64,000 bases of DNA, taken from contig NW_020954626.1 of assembly GCF_900497805.2 (NCBI RefSeq), positions 2,526,974 through 2,590,973 of the forward strand, in the 5' to 3' direction. The stretch comes from Vombatus ursinus (lineage: Eukaryota; Chordata; Mammalia; Diprotodontia; Vombatidae). Shown here piece by piece: positions 11,437 through 22,115 of this stretch (positions within the stretch are counted from its first letter, which is position 1; each line of letters begins with the position of its first letter). The translations under genes and the position numbers were made by a program. Under the pieces are notes generated by a model. That model had not been told where the DNA came from. It ran no database searches and saw nothing but the letters and a program-made list of their open reading frames with translations.

Positions 11437-12099
11437 AAGTCAATGTGAGGCCCATAGGAATCCATTTTTATTTGAGTTTGACTCCACTGAACTAGACAAC
11501 TTCCAAAGTTCCTTTCAGCACTGACTCTATCATCCTATCACATCTCACTAAAATCCTTCCTCCAGATCTTTTAACACTCCATAAGTACCATTGCAGCATT
11601 TCAGCCATCCATCTATTACATGATAAGCCTATCTTTTCTTTTTCAACCATACATTTCCTTTATGATATGCTTTACACAACTTGCTATTTGCCCAAGTCAT
11701 AGTTGGTGATGAGCTGCAGATTGCTAAAATCTACTATTCACATCTTCATGGCCCTTTATATCACATGCAAATTTAATTCTTTGGAGATTAATAGGATTTC
11801 ATGACTCATATTTCCACCTACCATCACTAGAGCAACAATGACGTTAAAGAGAGATTATTATCTCATCAAAAGAAGGTTAGCTCTATTATATTTTAACCAA
11901 TATCATAGTCCTGAGGGAGGCTTGAATTTCAATATTGTAGCTACAGTTCCCTGTCTTCCCAGGTCCCTACAACACAGGACTCAGTATGACTGTGAAAGAT
12001 ATAAGCCTCCCTGAAACAGCTTTGTTAAAACTTAAGAAAAACAAATCAGGAAATAGAAAAGAGATGTCCACATGTACCTTCTCAGACACATTAATCATA

Positions 12100-12290
12100 G
12101 ATCCTAGAATGCCAGAGCCAGGAAATCAAATCAGATTGTCTAGTGAACCACTAGCTCCATTTTTCAAGCGAAGAGGCTTGAGTTTCAGAAAGACCAAGTG
12201 ATTCCCCAAGGGATACAGAGCCAGTAAATGGCAGACCTGGACCTAGCATCCTTTTCTCTTGGCTCTTTCCATCATTCTCCATCTTAAGTT
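12100..12290 (-). mobile_element. MIR3-like SINE
   Basis: TAGAATGCCAGAGCCAGG, AGCGAAGAGGCTTGAG, AGTGATTCCCCAAGGGATAC and TGGCAGACCTGGACC in the order of antisense MIR3. Confidence 0.6.
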
Positions 12291-12344
12291 CAGCTATGCC
12301 TTCTTCCTGTGAGATTGCAAAGCTTCAGTGAATAATAACAACAA

Positions 12345-12600
12345 AAATAATTAGCATTTCTATAGTACTTTAAGGTTTACAAAGCACTTCAAGATATTCT
12401 CTGATCTTCACAACAACTTTGGGAGTTAGGTGCTATTATTATCCCTATTTAAAAATAAGGAAACTGAGGCAGACAAAGGTTAAGTGACTTGACCAAAGTA
12501 ACAAATAGTCACATTGCTAGTTAGTGTCTAAAACTAGATATGAGGTTAGTATTCCTCACTCCAAGTCCAGTACTCTGTCCTCCGTGCAATCTCAATTCAA
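12345..12600 (-). mobile_element. MIR-type SINE, long form
   Basis: GCATTTCTATAGTACTTTAAGG, CTCTGATCTTCACAACAAC, AAGGAAACTGAGGCAGAC, GTTAAGTGACTTGACC. Confidence 0.75.
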
Positions 12601-12639
12601 TTCAATCTTCATCTACCTTTACCTTTGTTTTCATTGTTT

Positions 12640-12890
12640 GGTGGTTTTTCAGTCATGTCTGACTATTTATGATCCCATTTGGGATTATTTTTGGCAAATA
12701 TACTGGAGTAGGTTTGCTATTTCCTTCTCCAGCTCATTTTACAGATGAGGAAACTGAGGCAAACAGGGTTAAGTGACTTGTCCAGAGTCACAAAGCTACT
12801 AAGTGTCTGAGGCCAGATTTGAACTCAGGAAGATGTGTCTTCCTGACTCCAGACCTGGCATTCAATCACTTCACCACTTAGCTGCCCCCA
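12640..12890 (-). mobile_element. Mar-1-type CORE-SINE with RTE-like tail
   Basis: Antisense full-length copy: TTTTTCAGTCATGTCTGAC at the left (tail), AAACTGAGGCAAACAGGG in the middle, CACCACTTAGCTGCCCCC at the right (head). Confidence 0.85.
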
Positions 12891-12929
12891 CCCAAACATT
12901 AATCATCAAGGAAGGGATTGTTCAGGGGG

Positions 12930-13188
12930 TAGGGGCAGGTAGGTGGCACAGTTGATAAGAGTGAAGGGCCTGAAGTCAGGAAGATACATCTTCCTGAATT
13001 TAAATCTGGCCTCAGACACTTAGTAGCTATGTGATCTTGGGCAAGTCACTTAACCCTGTTTGCCTCAGTTTCCTCATTGGTAAAATGAGCTGGAGAAGGA
13101 AATGGCAAACCTACCCCAGTGTCTTTGCCAAAAAACATCCCAAATAAGGTCACAAAGAGTGAGACACAACTGAAAAATGACTAACCGA
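12930..13188 (+). mobile_element. Mar-1-type CORE-SINE with RTE-like tail
   Basis: Sense copy placed 40 bp from the antisense one at 12640-12890. Starts GGGGCAGGTAGGTGGCACAG and ends with AAGAGTGAGACACAACTG then AAAAATGACTAAC. The two copies form an inverted SINE pair able to fold back. Confidence 0.85.
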
Positions 13189-13189
13189 T

Positions 13190-14075
13190 AAATATTCAGG
13201 GGAAGGCTACAGCTCCTTCAGTGTTAAAGATAACAGGAGAAAGATAACAATGATTTTGATTTTGTAGCAGTGGATATTGAAGGAAAAAAGGTGGAAGTTT
13301 AGGAGCTGTGGTAGAAGAGGGAACATTTTAGCAAATGATAGAGGGATTTTCCACCCACCACTTAAAAGGAGGAATGAGTGGCAGACAGATGCAAGGAAGC
13401 TGTATTTCCAAGGCCCATAGCTATTCAACACTTGTTTGCTCATCTCAGAACAAAATACTGAGAGGCCAGACCTTAAAGGGAATAAAAATTACTCAATTCA
13501 AAATCAAGTGAAAATGCTATGGGCTCAAAGCCAGAGAATGTTCTTGAATTGGACTTTTTTTTTAATGCCCTAAATTTAACCAGCTGGATTTCTTTTTAAG
13601 TACCATTCTATTTAACCTTTTGAAATGAAGCATCTGCTTTTTAATGGGAAATCTACATTTCGTTGTAAGGATAGAACAGAAAGTTTTTGACTTGGTTACT
13701 TTACAGAAAAATTAATTCAGACACTTCCTCCTGCCTTCTCTGTGTCTTTAAGCCACCATGGCTGTGAAACTGGCTTGAATGGCAACCACTGTTTGGAGAA
13801 GATGGAAGAAAGAGGAGACTAGAATAGTTGATTTGGGCCATTACCAGACCAGGTGGCCTGTATAGATAGATGTAGCTACTATGTAGCTACTGCCTAAACA
13901 ATCCCTTCAAGGCTCAAGTCTAGAGACTATACTGAGTGAACAATTCAAAGCCACAGTTACAGAGTAGAGCTCTAACCTGCTCTTATTCTATTCTCTAGGG
14001 TGTGGGTCACAGCTTGGGAATGATTGCCAACTCAATGATTCTGTTGATTCAGAAAGGATACTGATAGAATATTAT
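13190..14075. other. No feature recognised
   Basis: Low-repeat stretch with no exon-like frame. One of the larger blocks upstream of GLDN where I see no transposon. Confidence 0.45.
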
Positions 14076-14092
14076 TAGAAAATGAGGGAGAG

Positions 14093-14248
14093 GGGCAGCT
14101 AGGTGGCACAGTGGATAGAGCACCGGCCCTGAAGTCAGGAGGACCTGAGTTCAAATTCGGCTTCAGACCAAACACTTGACACTTACTAGCTATGTGACCA
14201 TGGGCAAGTCACTTAACCCCAATTGCCTAAAAAGAAAAAGAAAAAAAA
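14093..14248 (+). mobile_element. Short Mar SINE with perfect 16-bp TSD
   Basis: Starts GGGCAGCTAGGTGGCACAG and ends ACCCCAATTGCCTAAAAAG plus an A-rich tail. The duplication AGAAAATGAGGGAGAG occurs at 14077-14092 and 14249-14264. The right copy of the duplication runs into a GA repeat. Confidence 0.95.
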
Positions 14249-14263
14249 AGAAAATGAGGGAGA

Positions 14264-14327
14264 GAGAAGGGGCAAGGGAGGGGGAGAGAGAAGAAGGGAA
14301 GGAAAAAGAGAGAGAGAGAGAGGGAAG

Positions 14328-14383
<56 letters not shown>

Positions 14384-14385
14384 TC
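14264..14385. repeat. GA microsatellite
   Basis: About 120 bp of GA/GGGA units with a pure GA run of more than 40 bp. It yields long spurious frames of Arg-Glu or Leu-Ser repeats on both strands. Confidence 0.95.
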
Positions 14386-14497
14386 AAGTATTGTTTGAAC
14401 TCCTACTAGGTACAAAGTGTAATATGCACCGTAGGGGAATAAGGTCCCTTCCTTTAAGGATATTACAATCTAATTATATGATAATGACAATAACAAC

Positions 14498-14690
14498 AAC
14501 AGCTAGCATTTCCACAGCACTTTAAGGTTTTAAAAAGCATTTTACGTGTATTATCTCATTTAATCCTTACAACAATCCTCTAAGGTAGATATTATTATCT
14601 CTATTTTACACATGAGGAAACTGAGGCTGAGAGAGGTTACATAATTTGCCCAGGATCACACAACTAGTAAGTAACTGAGGCAGGATTCAT
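14498..14690 (-). mobile_element. MIR-type SINE, long form
   Basis: GCATTTCCACAGCACTTTAAGG, TCATTTAATCCTTACAACAATC, GAGGAAACTGAGGCTGAGAG, CCCAGGATCACACAACTAG. Confidence 0.8.
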
Positions 14691-15540
14691 TCAGTCAGTC
14701 AATAAAGATTTATTAAATGCCAACTGGGTGTCAGGTGCCATGCTAAGCTCTAGAGACACAAAGAAAGGCAAAATGACAGTTCCTGCTCTCCAGGAGCTCA
14801 CAACAGCAAATGAAGTATATACAGAATACTTTGGAAATAATCAAGAAGGAAGGCATTAGGATTAAGGGGGTTGAGAAAAGGTTTCCTATAGAAGATAAGA
14901 TTCTAGCTCAGGCTTAAAGACAGGACGGGCTTAAAGACAGGGAAGACAGGAGGTGAAGATGAAGAGGGAGAGCATTCCAAGCATGGGCATAATTATTGAA
15001 AATCCCCACTCAAGAGATGAGTTTTCATAGTTGAGGAATAGCAAAGAGGCCAATGTCATTGGAGGAGGAGGAGGTAGCCCATAAGGTGTCAGAAGACTGG
15101 AAAGTTGAGGGAAGGGCAGGTTATAAAGGGCTTTGAATGCCAAACAAAGGACTTTATATATATGAGCCTGGAGGTGATAGGGAGCCATTGGAATTTATTG
15201 ATTAAAGGAATGATGTGGTCAGATCTGTACTTTAGGAAGACTACTTTGAATGCTGAGTGGAAGATGGACTGAAGTGGAAAGAGACTTAAGGTAAGGAGAT
15301 CAACCATCATGCCATTATAATAGTCTAGGGATGAGGTACTGGCACCAGGATGGTGGCAATGTCAGAATGGAGGAGGGGCATCTGCAAAAGATGTTGCACA
15401 AGTAAAATTGATATGTCTTAGTAACAATTGGATACGGGAAGTGAGAAAGTATGAGGTGTCATGGATGACACCTCAATTGTGAGCCTGGGTAACTGGGAAG
15501 ATAGTGGCACCTTCTACAGAAATATAGAGAAGTTAGGAAT
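14690..15540 (-). mobile_element. L2 LINE, ORF end and 3' UTR (~850 bp)
   Basis: The longest L2 here. In - strand orientation it runs from reverse-transcriptase-end sequence (GCACCATCTTCCCAGTTACCC-like, then AGGTGTCATCCATGACAC) through the CTCCTCAGCCTGGCATTCAA-like block (seen antisense as GGGCTTTGAATGCCAAACAA) to the 3' end (antisense TAAAGATTTATTAAATGCC). No open frame survives. Confidence 0.8.
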
Positions 15541-15784
15541 CAAACTCGGGTCTCCCTGATTCCTGTTCCAGAACTCTGTCCTCTTTATCACCTAACTGTC
15601 TCACATGACACCTCACTGGGGAGATAAAGCATAGACACATGGCTTGTATGGTAAATGCCAAATGGTGGCACAAACAATTACTGTAGGAGTTTAGAGAAAG
15701 GTGAGATAACTTCAAGTTGGATTGAGTACAGAGGGATTCAAAAGGGAAATGAGATTTGAGATGGCTTTAAAGGAAGGCATTGTA

Positions 15785-16330
15785 AGTATGTGACAAAATA
15801 GAGTTACTTAGGCTATATAGCCTTAATGGCCATAGTAAACAAGGAGGCTTTAAGCTATTATCCTCTGCCTTTCTATGTGACTTATCCAGGGGAGCCAGTA
15901 GCTAAGATGTCTAGTATGTAAATGAGCCAACCCTAAGGTCATTTGAAGAAGACTATTGGGTCCCCTGCCTCTTTGACCTATAAAAATCCCCTTTCTCAAC
16001 CCTCTTGTTGAGAGTGATACAATCTCCCAATGCTGGCATCCTGAGACCTTATACCTTGAACCCTCTCCTCGTGAGTGGTCCTATGTGGCTGATATGCCAT
16101 CTATGTACTCCCTCCTTCTCCTTCTCCTTCCCCTCTGCTAACCCCATCTCACTTCTCCACTCCTGCTTATGCTTTGTGCCATGTAGTAATAAATTGAGTT
16201 GCAATTGAATCCTGAAAATGCATTCTTCCTGAATCTTTGAACCCCAAGTGGGCTGCTTCTTAAGCTAGAGGCATGGAAACTTGGTCTCAGTACTCTAACC
16301 TTGAGAACTCTTTGACTCATTCTAATTCAA
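15785..16330 (+). mobile_element. Probable solo LTR of an endogenous retrovirus (fossil)
   Basis: About 540 bp with LTR-like layout: promoter-like CCTATAAAAATCCCC near 15978, a pyrimidine-rich R region, AATAAA at 16188-16193, then about 130 bp of U5-like sequence. There is no internal retroviral region on either side, so it looks like a solo LTR. Ends and subfamily (class I-like by layout) are uncertain, and I could not find a clear target-site duplication. Old. Confidence 0.5.
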
Positions 16331-16417
16331 AGGGAGTTAGGATTTTAATAGAAGAAACAAGGAGGAGAGCACACTAAGAATAGTAAAGAAGAAAGAAGGG
16401 ACATATAAAGGGAAACA

Positions 16418-16668
16418 GGCAGCTAGGTGGCAATGTGGATAAGGCACCAGGCTTGTAGTCAGGGAGACCTGAGTTCAATTTGAGCTTCAGACACTTACTA
16501 GCTGTGTGACCCTGGGCAAGTTACTTAACCCTGTTTGCCTCAGTTTCCTCATCTGTAAAATGAACTGGAGAAGGAAATGGCAAACCACTTTAGTATCTTT
16601 GCTAAGAAAACCCCAAATGGGGTTAAGGAAGAGTCAGATACAACTGGTATGACTGAACAACAATAAAG
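16418..16668 (+). mobile_element. Mar-1-type CORE-SINE with RTE-like tail
   Basis: GGCAGCTAGGTGGCAATGTG head, TGTTTGCCTCAGTTTCCTC middle, CAACTGGTATGACTGAACAA tail. Confidence 0.85.
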
Positions 16669-16714
16669 GGAAACAAGTAGAATGCATAGGAAAAAGGGAA
16701 GAATTGGAGAGATT

Positions 16715-16945
16715 GTGTTTGTCCTTTATTCTTGAAGAGGACCATGACATCAGGGAGATGATGACACGACTTGCAATTAACGGACTTTGACTTGAGTGAG
16801 AGAGGGCTGTGCAAGGTCACCACCTTCACTTTCTCCTCCAGAACCATCTGGGTCCAGTGGCCAGATATTCATCAGGATGGCTGGACATGGCCCACGATGC
16901 AGTGGGAGACCCTGGCCATTAGCTCTACCTGGAGAGGTAGAAATA
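16715..16945 (-). mobile_element. Dispersed family X, subtype b, copy 3
   Basis: TTGAAGAGGACCATGACATC, AGGGAGATGATGACACGAC, CTTTCTCCTCCAGAACCATC, GATGCAGTGGGAGACCCTGG. It shares its left end with copies 1 and 2 but belongs with copy 4 by its internal sequence. Confidence 0.7.
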
Positions 16946-17099
16946 GGAAAGGAAGAGGGTAAACCATTATCTTCCCATTGACTGCCCCCATAGCAATCCC
17001 AGAAACCCACACCTCTCTTGTCCTTCTTAACCTTGTATCCCCAAAATTGGTCTAGTAGCAATCTATCCTATGGCCATTTCCAGGTCAGAGGCCTCTGCA

Positions 17100-18170
17100 A
17101 TGTGTCTTAGAGATCTGACTCTCTGGTCCTGTGTTAGGAAAGATGGACCCACAATCCTGAGGCTGCTTGGCTTTTTGCTCTAATGCATCCTGGGGAGGTG
17201 GCAGAATCACTGGGTTTCTTCTGCCACCATTCTTTCTCCTTCAGATGGATTAGACAGTGAACTTCCCTCAGGAAATGATCCCCAAAGGAAGGACAGTCAG
17301 AGCCTACTCTACTTGCCTATACCTGCCCCTTATTCTGTTCTCTTGGGTGTGGGCCCCAGTTTGGGAACTATTGCTATAGTTTTAATTTAATTTAATTTAA
17401 TTTCACAAACTAAATTCTACACAAGGGTTCTCTTCCTAAAACATACTAACTATGTATGTTGGGGGAGGAGCCCCATCCTCTCCCATATTTCCAGGCATGG
17501 TAAGACATTTTTGGGCAGCCATTATATGCTCATGGCTGAATTATATATGTTTAAAGTGAAGGGGGCTTACCCAAGGGAAAAAACACAGTAAATGTTGTTG
17601 TAAATATTTTCAGATCAAGTGATATGTCTCTGAAAAAGTGTTTTTTGGTCTGGGAGCCAGGTGGTGGTGTAGCTGAGATTATAGGTGGGGCATTATTAAA
17701 TCAAGATATCACATTAGATTCAAACAAGTCTTTTATGTGTCCAAGGAACCAAAGAACAACCAATTACTATTCTAAAAGTTTGCCTCAAGAAAGAATTTCT
17801 TCACTGAGGAATCAGGCAGAAGAAACTGCAACAAGTATGACCCCAAAAATGAGGAATTTCTTTCTCAACCCAAGTCTCTGTGTTGTGCAAAGCAGCAGTC
17901 ATGCAAATTAACATATACCCACTCAATAAGGGTATCTAAAATTAGCCCCTAGGAAAGGACACAAGGCAGAGGTTACCTCTGACAGAGCTGGGAAATTTTA
18001 ACCTAATTGAATTACAATGGTGGCTCCAGAAACAAAGTAGAAGAGTTATTGCCCTAGTCATTTGCTTCTTTTTCTTTTAATCAAGTTGCAGCCCATTGGT
18101 AGAGTGTAGTCATAGACATAATAGAATCTGGGGATAGGAAGGCACCTTATTCACCTTCTATCCCAGTAAA
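17100..18170. other. Unassigned, possibly old LTR-like DNA
   Basis: Includes an open frame of 95 codons at 17624-17911 that resembles nothing I know and has no exon or retrocopy hallmarks. Composition and motif order vaguely suggest an old LTR, but I cannot name it. A TTTAA pentamer run lies near 17383-17402. Confidence 0.35.
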
Positions 18171-18179
18171 ATGGCCTAT

Positions 18180-18485
18180 TAACTCTACCTTATATTCAAA
18201 ATTCGGTCTTTTTCCTTGGTAATGATCCTTCCTGTCTGTAGTGCATTCCCTCCTTGCCTTAGTTCAAGTGCCACCTCCTCCACAGATGCCTACTGCTCCT
18301 CCTAGTCACTAGTCATTTTACTTCCTCTTGACATTACTTTTTATTTACTTATCTGCAGATATGTTCTACTGTTCTTTCCCTACCTCAGCTCGAGTAGAAT
18401 GCAAGCTACTTTAATACAGGGACTGTTTGTTAATCTTTGCTTCTCTCAGGTCCAGCGTAATTCCTTGCATCTAATAGGCGCTTTG
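18180..18485 (+). mobile_element. L2 LINE 3' end
   Basis: Sense L2: AAGTGCCACCTCCTCCACAG, TTATCTGCAGATATG, ACTTTAATACAGGGACTG, CCTTGCATCTAATAGGCGC. Confidence 0.7.
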
Positions 18486-18955
18486 TTGTAGTTGTTGTTG
18501 TTGTTAGTCCTTTGTTTTCAAAGAGGACCAATGACATCACAGGGTGGTATCTTGACTTGAGTATGAATTGGATTTAAGTGAGGCAGAGCTGCATAAAGTT
18601 GTCAGTTTCATTCTCTCTTCTAGAAGCATCAAAGTCCAGTGGTAAGACAAATATGGTGATGGCCAGGGATACAGTGGATGGCTTTGGCATCTTTGTTGTC
18701 TGAGTAGGCTCTAAGCATGCCACAGTGCCTGTTTCAGTCATCTTCTTGGCCATTGGAACAAATTGTTCCCATCTGCCCATTCTGCTGGGTAAATCCTCAC
18801 ATGCTTGGGACAGACATCCCCCTAAATCACCAATGAATTTGAAGCCTGTCAGTGACCCTCAGCCTGGTTCAGCCCATCTGCCAAGACAGTATTACCAAGG
18901 TGTACCTGCTGTGCATGCTATAGCTTCTTGGAACCATGGGTAAGAGAATTGAAAG
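18486..18955 (-). mobile_element. Dispersed family X, copy 2
   Basis: Aligns end to end with copy 1 (8481-8995). Its left end keeps the longest GTTGTTGTTGTT run, that is a CAA tail on the - strand, just before TAGTCCTTTGTTTTC. Confidence 0.75.
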
Positions 18956-19131
18956 AATTTACCTTACAGGTCATCTAGTCCATTAAATGCAGGAATCTAT
19001 TCTATTCCATCATCTATCTCCTGATTGAATATCTCCAATTAGAGGTAGCTTATTACTTCACAGATTGCTCCAATTAACATAATTGTTAGGAAGCTTCTCC
19101 TCATTAGTTTTAATTTTACTCTCTGGGACAA

Positions 19132-19178
19132 AAGGAAGGAAGGAAGGAAGAGAGCGAAGGAGGGAGGGAAGGAGGAAA
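19132..19178. repeat. GGAA simple repeat
   Basis: AGGAAGGAAGGAAGAGAG type tract. Confidence 0.85.
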
Positions 19179-19450
19179 CAAGCATTTATTAAGTACCTAT
19201 TATGTGTTAGGCATTGTGCAAAGAGCTTCACCAATATTATCTAATTGGATCCTCACAACACTGAAAGGTAGATGCTCCCTATTTTAGATTATCCCTATTT
19301 TACAATTGAAGAAACTGAGTCAGACAGAGGTGAAATGACTAACTCAGGATCACACAGATAGGAACTGAACTGTCTGAGGTTGGATTTGATCTTAGGTCTT
19401 CCTTATTCCAGGTCTAATATTCTACCCACTGAACCACCATCTGCCTCTTG
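19160..19450 (-). mobile_element. MIR-type SINE, long form
   Basis: AAGCATTTATTAAGTACC, GTTAGGCATTGTGCAAAG, TTGGATCCTCACAACACTG, CTACCCACTGAACCACCATC. Confidence 0.7.
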
Positions 19451-19559
19451 TCTCTGGACAGACCATTCATATGTTTGAAGAAGTAGACAGATCACTTGAG
19501 TTCTGCATAACAGTGGGACTAAAGCCAATTAGAGGTCCATTCTAAGTCCAGCACCAATG

Positions 19560-20430
19560 TGATGAGCCCCTGGGGGTAGAGGATGGCTAAAGGAGGCTGG
19601 CTGCCCAAGGAAGGGTAAACCAGCCCAAGTCAGGAACAGAGCAGACTGAAGCTTCCATGCCAATCAGCATTGGGATCAGACCCTTGAGTACTCTCTCCAC
19701 TTCCATCCTAGGTGAGATAAGGAGACCCAACCTAAAAAAAAATTATGCCCATAACTCAACACAATGCTCCTAATTTCAGCACAACTCCAGTTCTCTCTTA
19801 GTTCATAACTCTGACTTATGTACTCGCAGAGCCAACTGCCATCATCAAGGCTTCTCTGTGTTCAAGGTCTACCTGTAAGAACTGGAATTTTTATATCCTA
19901 GGGGGAGATGGCTTCAGAGCCCTAACCACTCCCTGAAAACATTCCTCAAGGTATCTATGCATGCTGCATTGCCTTGTCCTTCTCACTCCATTTATGTTTA
20001 CTGTAATTTTTGGATTTCAACTGCTTTTGGCAGCTGTGAACCTCTTGCTCTTTTTATAAAGGGGAAAGGTGGAATGGGTTAAAGCAAGAGCAACACTACT
20101 TGAAAACTGGTTCTTTCTAACACAACCTGGTCTCATTAGCATAGGACCCATATAGGCTTAAGTAATGATGAGAAAGGCAAGCTGGGAAATGAAGAGCTCC
20201 ATGGTGCAGGGAAGAGGAGAAGGAAGAAATGCTTGGTTTATAGAAGGTACAGTCAAATAAGAAAGAGAAGAGAAAATTTTCCTCTCTGTCCCCAAGGCTG
20301 ACAGTAATTAAGAAGACTTGGGCAATTTGGAGGAGATTGAGTCTATGAGACAAACTGTGAGAGTTTGAGTGGGAGAAGATAGGTGTCTTTATGCTGCACC
20401 CACGCGAAGTACCATGGATAGTGCCTAGTG
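19560..20430. other. Unassigned intergenic DNA
   Basis: No named repeat and no exon-like frame. The antisense frame at 20117-20446 (109 codons) has no recognisable domain. Confidence 0.4.
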
Positions 20431-20635
20431 CTGAAGACCGAATCATCAGATGTTTTAAAGCATGCCCTTAGAGATCATATAATCCAGTCCCTTCATTGTC
20501 AGATAAGGGAATTAAGCGCTGAAAGATGAAATAAAACGCCCAAAGTCACACAAGTAAGTGATGGAGCCAGAACCGGAATCTAGGCTCCCAGCTCCCAGGT
20601 TAGATCTCTTTCCACTAACTCGCACTGCTTCTCCG
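20430..20635 (-). mobile_element. MIR3-like SINE
   Basis: TAGAGATCATATAATCCAGTCC, GGGAATTAAGCGCTGAAAG, GTCACACAAGTAAGTGATGG, CAGAACCGGAATCTAGGCTCC. Confidence 0.7.
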
Positions 20636-20639
20636 TTGA

Positions 20640-21440
20640 TAACTGCACAAAGCGAACATTTTTTCAACTTGATGAATTCCGGAAGTCTACCTGCAGGGAT
20701 GCTTTACTGCACTCTATACTGGGTTTCATCTTCGCTTTTCTGACTTCGATGGGCTGTGTCTATAAATCCCCAATGTCTAACGTTTTCTGTCTTCCTTCTT
20801 ATTTCTAGTCCTTAGCTTCTATTAATATGAAGACAAGAAGACGGAAGTAGGCATTTGTCAGGTGACTGTGGGGAAATGGAAGAATGGAATGGTGAGAAAC
20901 TGGCAGTAACATAATCCTAGGTCTTACCACCCCCACCGGCATGTAAGTTAGTTAAAAGCACGGGAAGAATTCAACAGTAACACTATGTGGTTTGTAAACA
21001 AATATGTCTTACGTGTGACCCTACCCTTATGGACCACCCTATTGAATGGAAACTAATGGGCTTTTTCACCAAACTCCCCTTCCATTCTAACTTGGTTTCC
21101 CTCAACTGTGCTTTATCCTGTCTTTCTCATCCTTTTTCCATCTTTTTTTCTTTTATAATCCCCAGTTTTCTCCTTCTCTACCTATGCAGCCCCCAACAAT
21201 TTTCAAAGACCACGAGAGGAGGGGAACTCCAAGTACTGAGAGGAGGCAGGTTAAAGGTGGGAAGGGAGAGGAGGGGAAAATATGGGAAGATTTGTTTTGG
21301 TACCGGGAACTTCATCTGGTGCCACTGTTCTACAACCAATGCCTCTAGTTTGGTTCTGTCACTTGACCCTTCCCACTAGTCCTTTCTCTTCTTCTTGTCA
21401 TCCATTCCTAGGGGTTTCTCCTTTGCCAGGGCTGCTCATC
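20640..21440. other. Repeat-poor region directly upstream of the GLDN promoter
   Basis: 800 bp without a recognisable transposon, leading into the promoter. Candidate proximal regulatory DNA. Open frames here (for example 20987-21379) show no domain and no conserved-protein look. Confidence 0.4.
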
Positions 21441-21560
21441 TCCAATCCGCCCTGCTCCCTTGGCCAAAGGGCAATGTGACTCACAGAGCTGCCACCAGCC
21501 CACGACTTTCCAGAAGCTTATAAGCCTGACCAGGAGACAACCGGTTGAGCTTCTCTACGG
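21441..21560 (+). promoter_or_regulatory. GLDN: Probable GLDN core promoter
   Basis: Immediately upstream of GLDN exon 1 there is a compact set of promoter-like motifs: a CCAAT box (21442-21446), the palindrome TTGGCCAA (about 21459-21466), a perfect AP-1 type TGACTCA (21477-21483) and a TATA-like TTATAAG (21518-21524). If the TATA-like box is used, transcription would start near 21548, giving a 5' UTR of about 120 nt before the ATG at 21666. The motifs are seen directly; their use is inferred. A CpG-island promoter could equally use dispersed start sites. Confidence 0.5.
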
Positions 21561-22115
21561 CCCGGCCCTACCCCCGCCCTATCCTCAGAGCTCGGCGCAC
21601 TTGGCCTCCAGCCGTCAACCTCGCAACTGCGTTCTGAGGCCCGGCCGGGGCTCTAAGTGGAGAGGATGACCAAAACAGAGAAAGGGAGCGGGGAAGTCAG
21701 TTGGGCTCTGCGTGGCGCCCTGGCCGCCGTGGCGTTGCTTTCCGCGCTCAACGCGGTGGGCACAGTCTTCGCGCTGTGCCAGTGGCGCAGACTGAGCGAG
21801 GAGCTGCGGGCGCTGGAGGCGGAGAGGGTTCAGCAGGCGAGGGAGGACAGCGCCCTCCGCATCTTCCTCCAGGAGCTGAGTCGAGCTCCCCAGAACATCC
21901 CCGGCAACCCCGAGCCAGATCTCCCCGGGGCGGCGCGGAACAAGCGCAGTCATGCTGGGGAGCCCCAGCCACACATCCGGGCGGAGAACCAGGACATGCT
22001 GATGATGATGACTTATTCCATGGTGCCGGTAGGCGTAGGCGCTGTTCCCCTCTCCCCGCCTTCATCCCGCTCTCCACTCTGGGGTGGGCGGGAAGGGAGA
22101 AGATTGAGAGGGAGG
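21540..22115. promoter_or_regulatory. GLDN: CpG island over GLDN exon 1
   Basis: From about 21540 to 22115 the sequence turns GC-rich and dense in CpG, in sharp contrast to the AT-rich, CpG-poor repeat landscape around it. It covers the 5' UTR, all of coding exon 1 and the first bases of intron 1, and holds no recognisable transposon. This marks the GLDN promoter region. The edges are judged by eye. Confidence 0.8.
21666..22028 (+). CDS. GLDN: Gliomedin, coding exon 1 (residues 1-121)
   Basis: Encodes the N-terminal 121 residues of gliomedin, a type II membrane protein of myelinating Schwann cells. Its shed ectodomain binds neurofascin-186/NrCAM and clusters sodium channels at nodes of Ranvier (family knowledge). 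Seen here: a short cytoplasmic tail with GEVSWALRG, a hydrophobic anchor at about residues 17-38 ([20 protein letters not shown]), a heptad-like Leu/Glu/Arg-rich stretch at 40-72, a furin-type RNKR at 91-94 followed by SHAGEP, and the Met-rich [12 protein letters not shown] at 110-121. This order matches eutherian gliomedin as I remember it. The ATG at 21666 has A at -3; an in-frame GTG nine bases upstream is unlikely as a start. The exon ends on a whole codon (phase 0) at donor CCG|GTAGGC. Expected length of the whole protein is about 550 residues, so only the N-terminus is in this exon. Confidence 0.97.

Noticed and set aside
14176-14525. Overlapping open frames of Arg-Glu or Leu-Ser repeats on both strands
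   Set aside because: They are the six-frame readings of a GA microsatellite. The same applies to frames at 24258-24557 and 30575-31013.
17624-17911. 95-codon + frame upstream of GLDN as a possible small gene
   Set aside because: No known motif, no CpG island, and it lies in repeat-like DNA with no splice or polyA signals of note.
21615-22077. Long antisense frames and a second + frame over exon 1
   Set aside because: Shadows of the GC-rich GLDN exon 1; only the frame from 21666 gives gliomedin.
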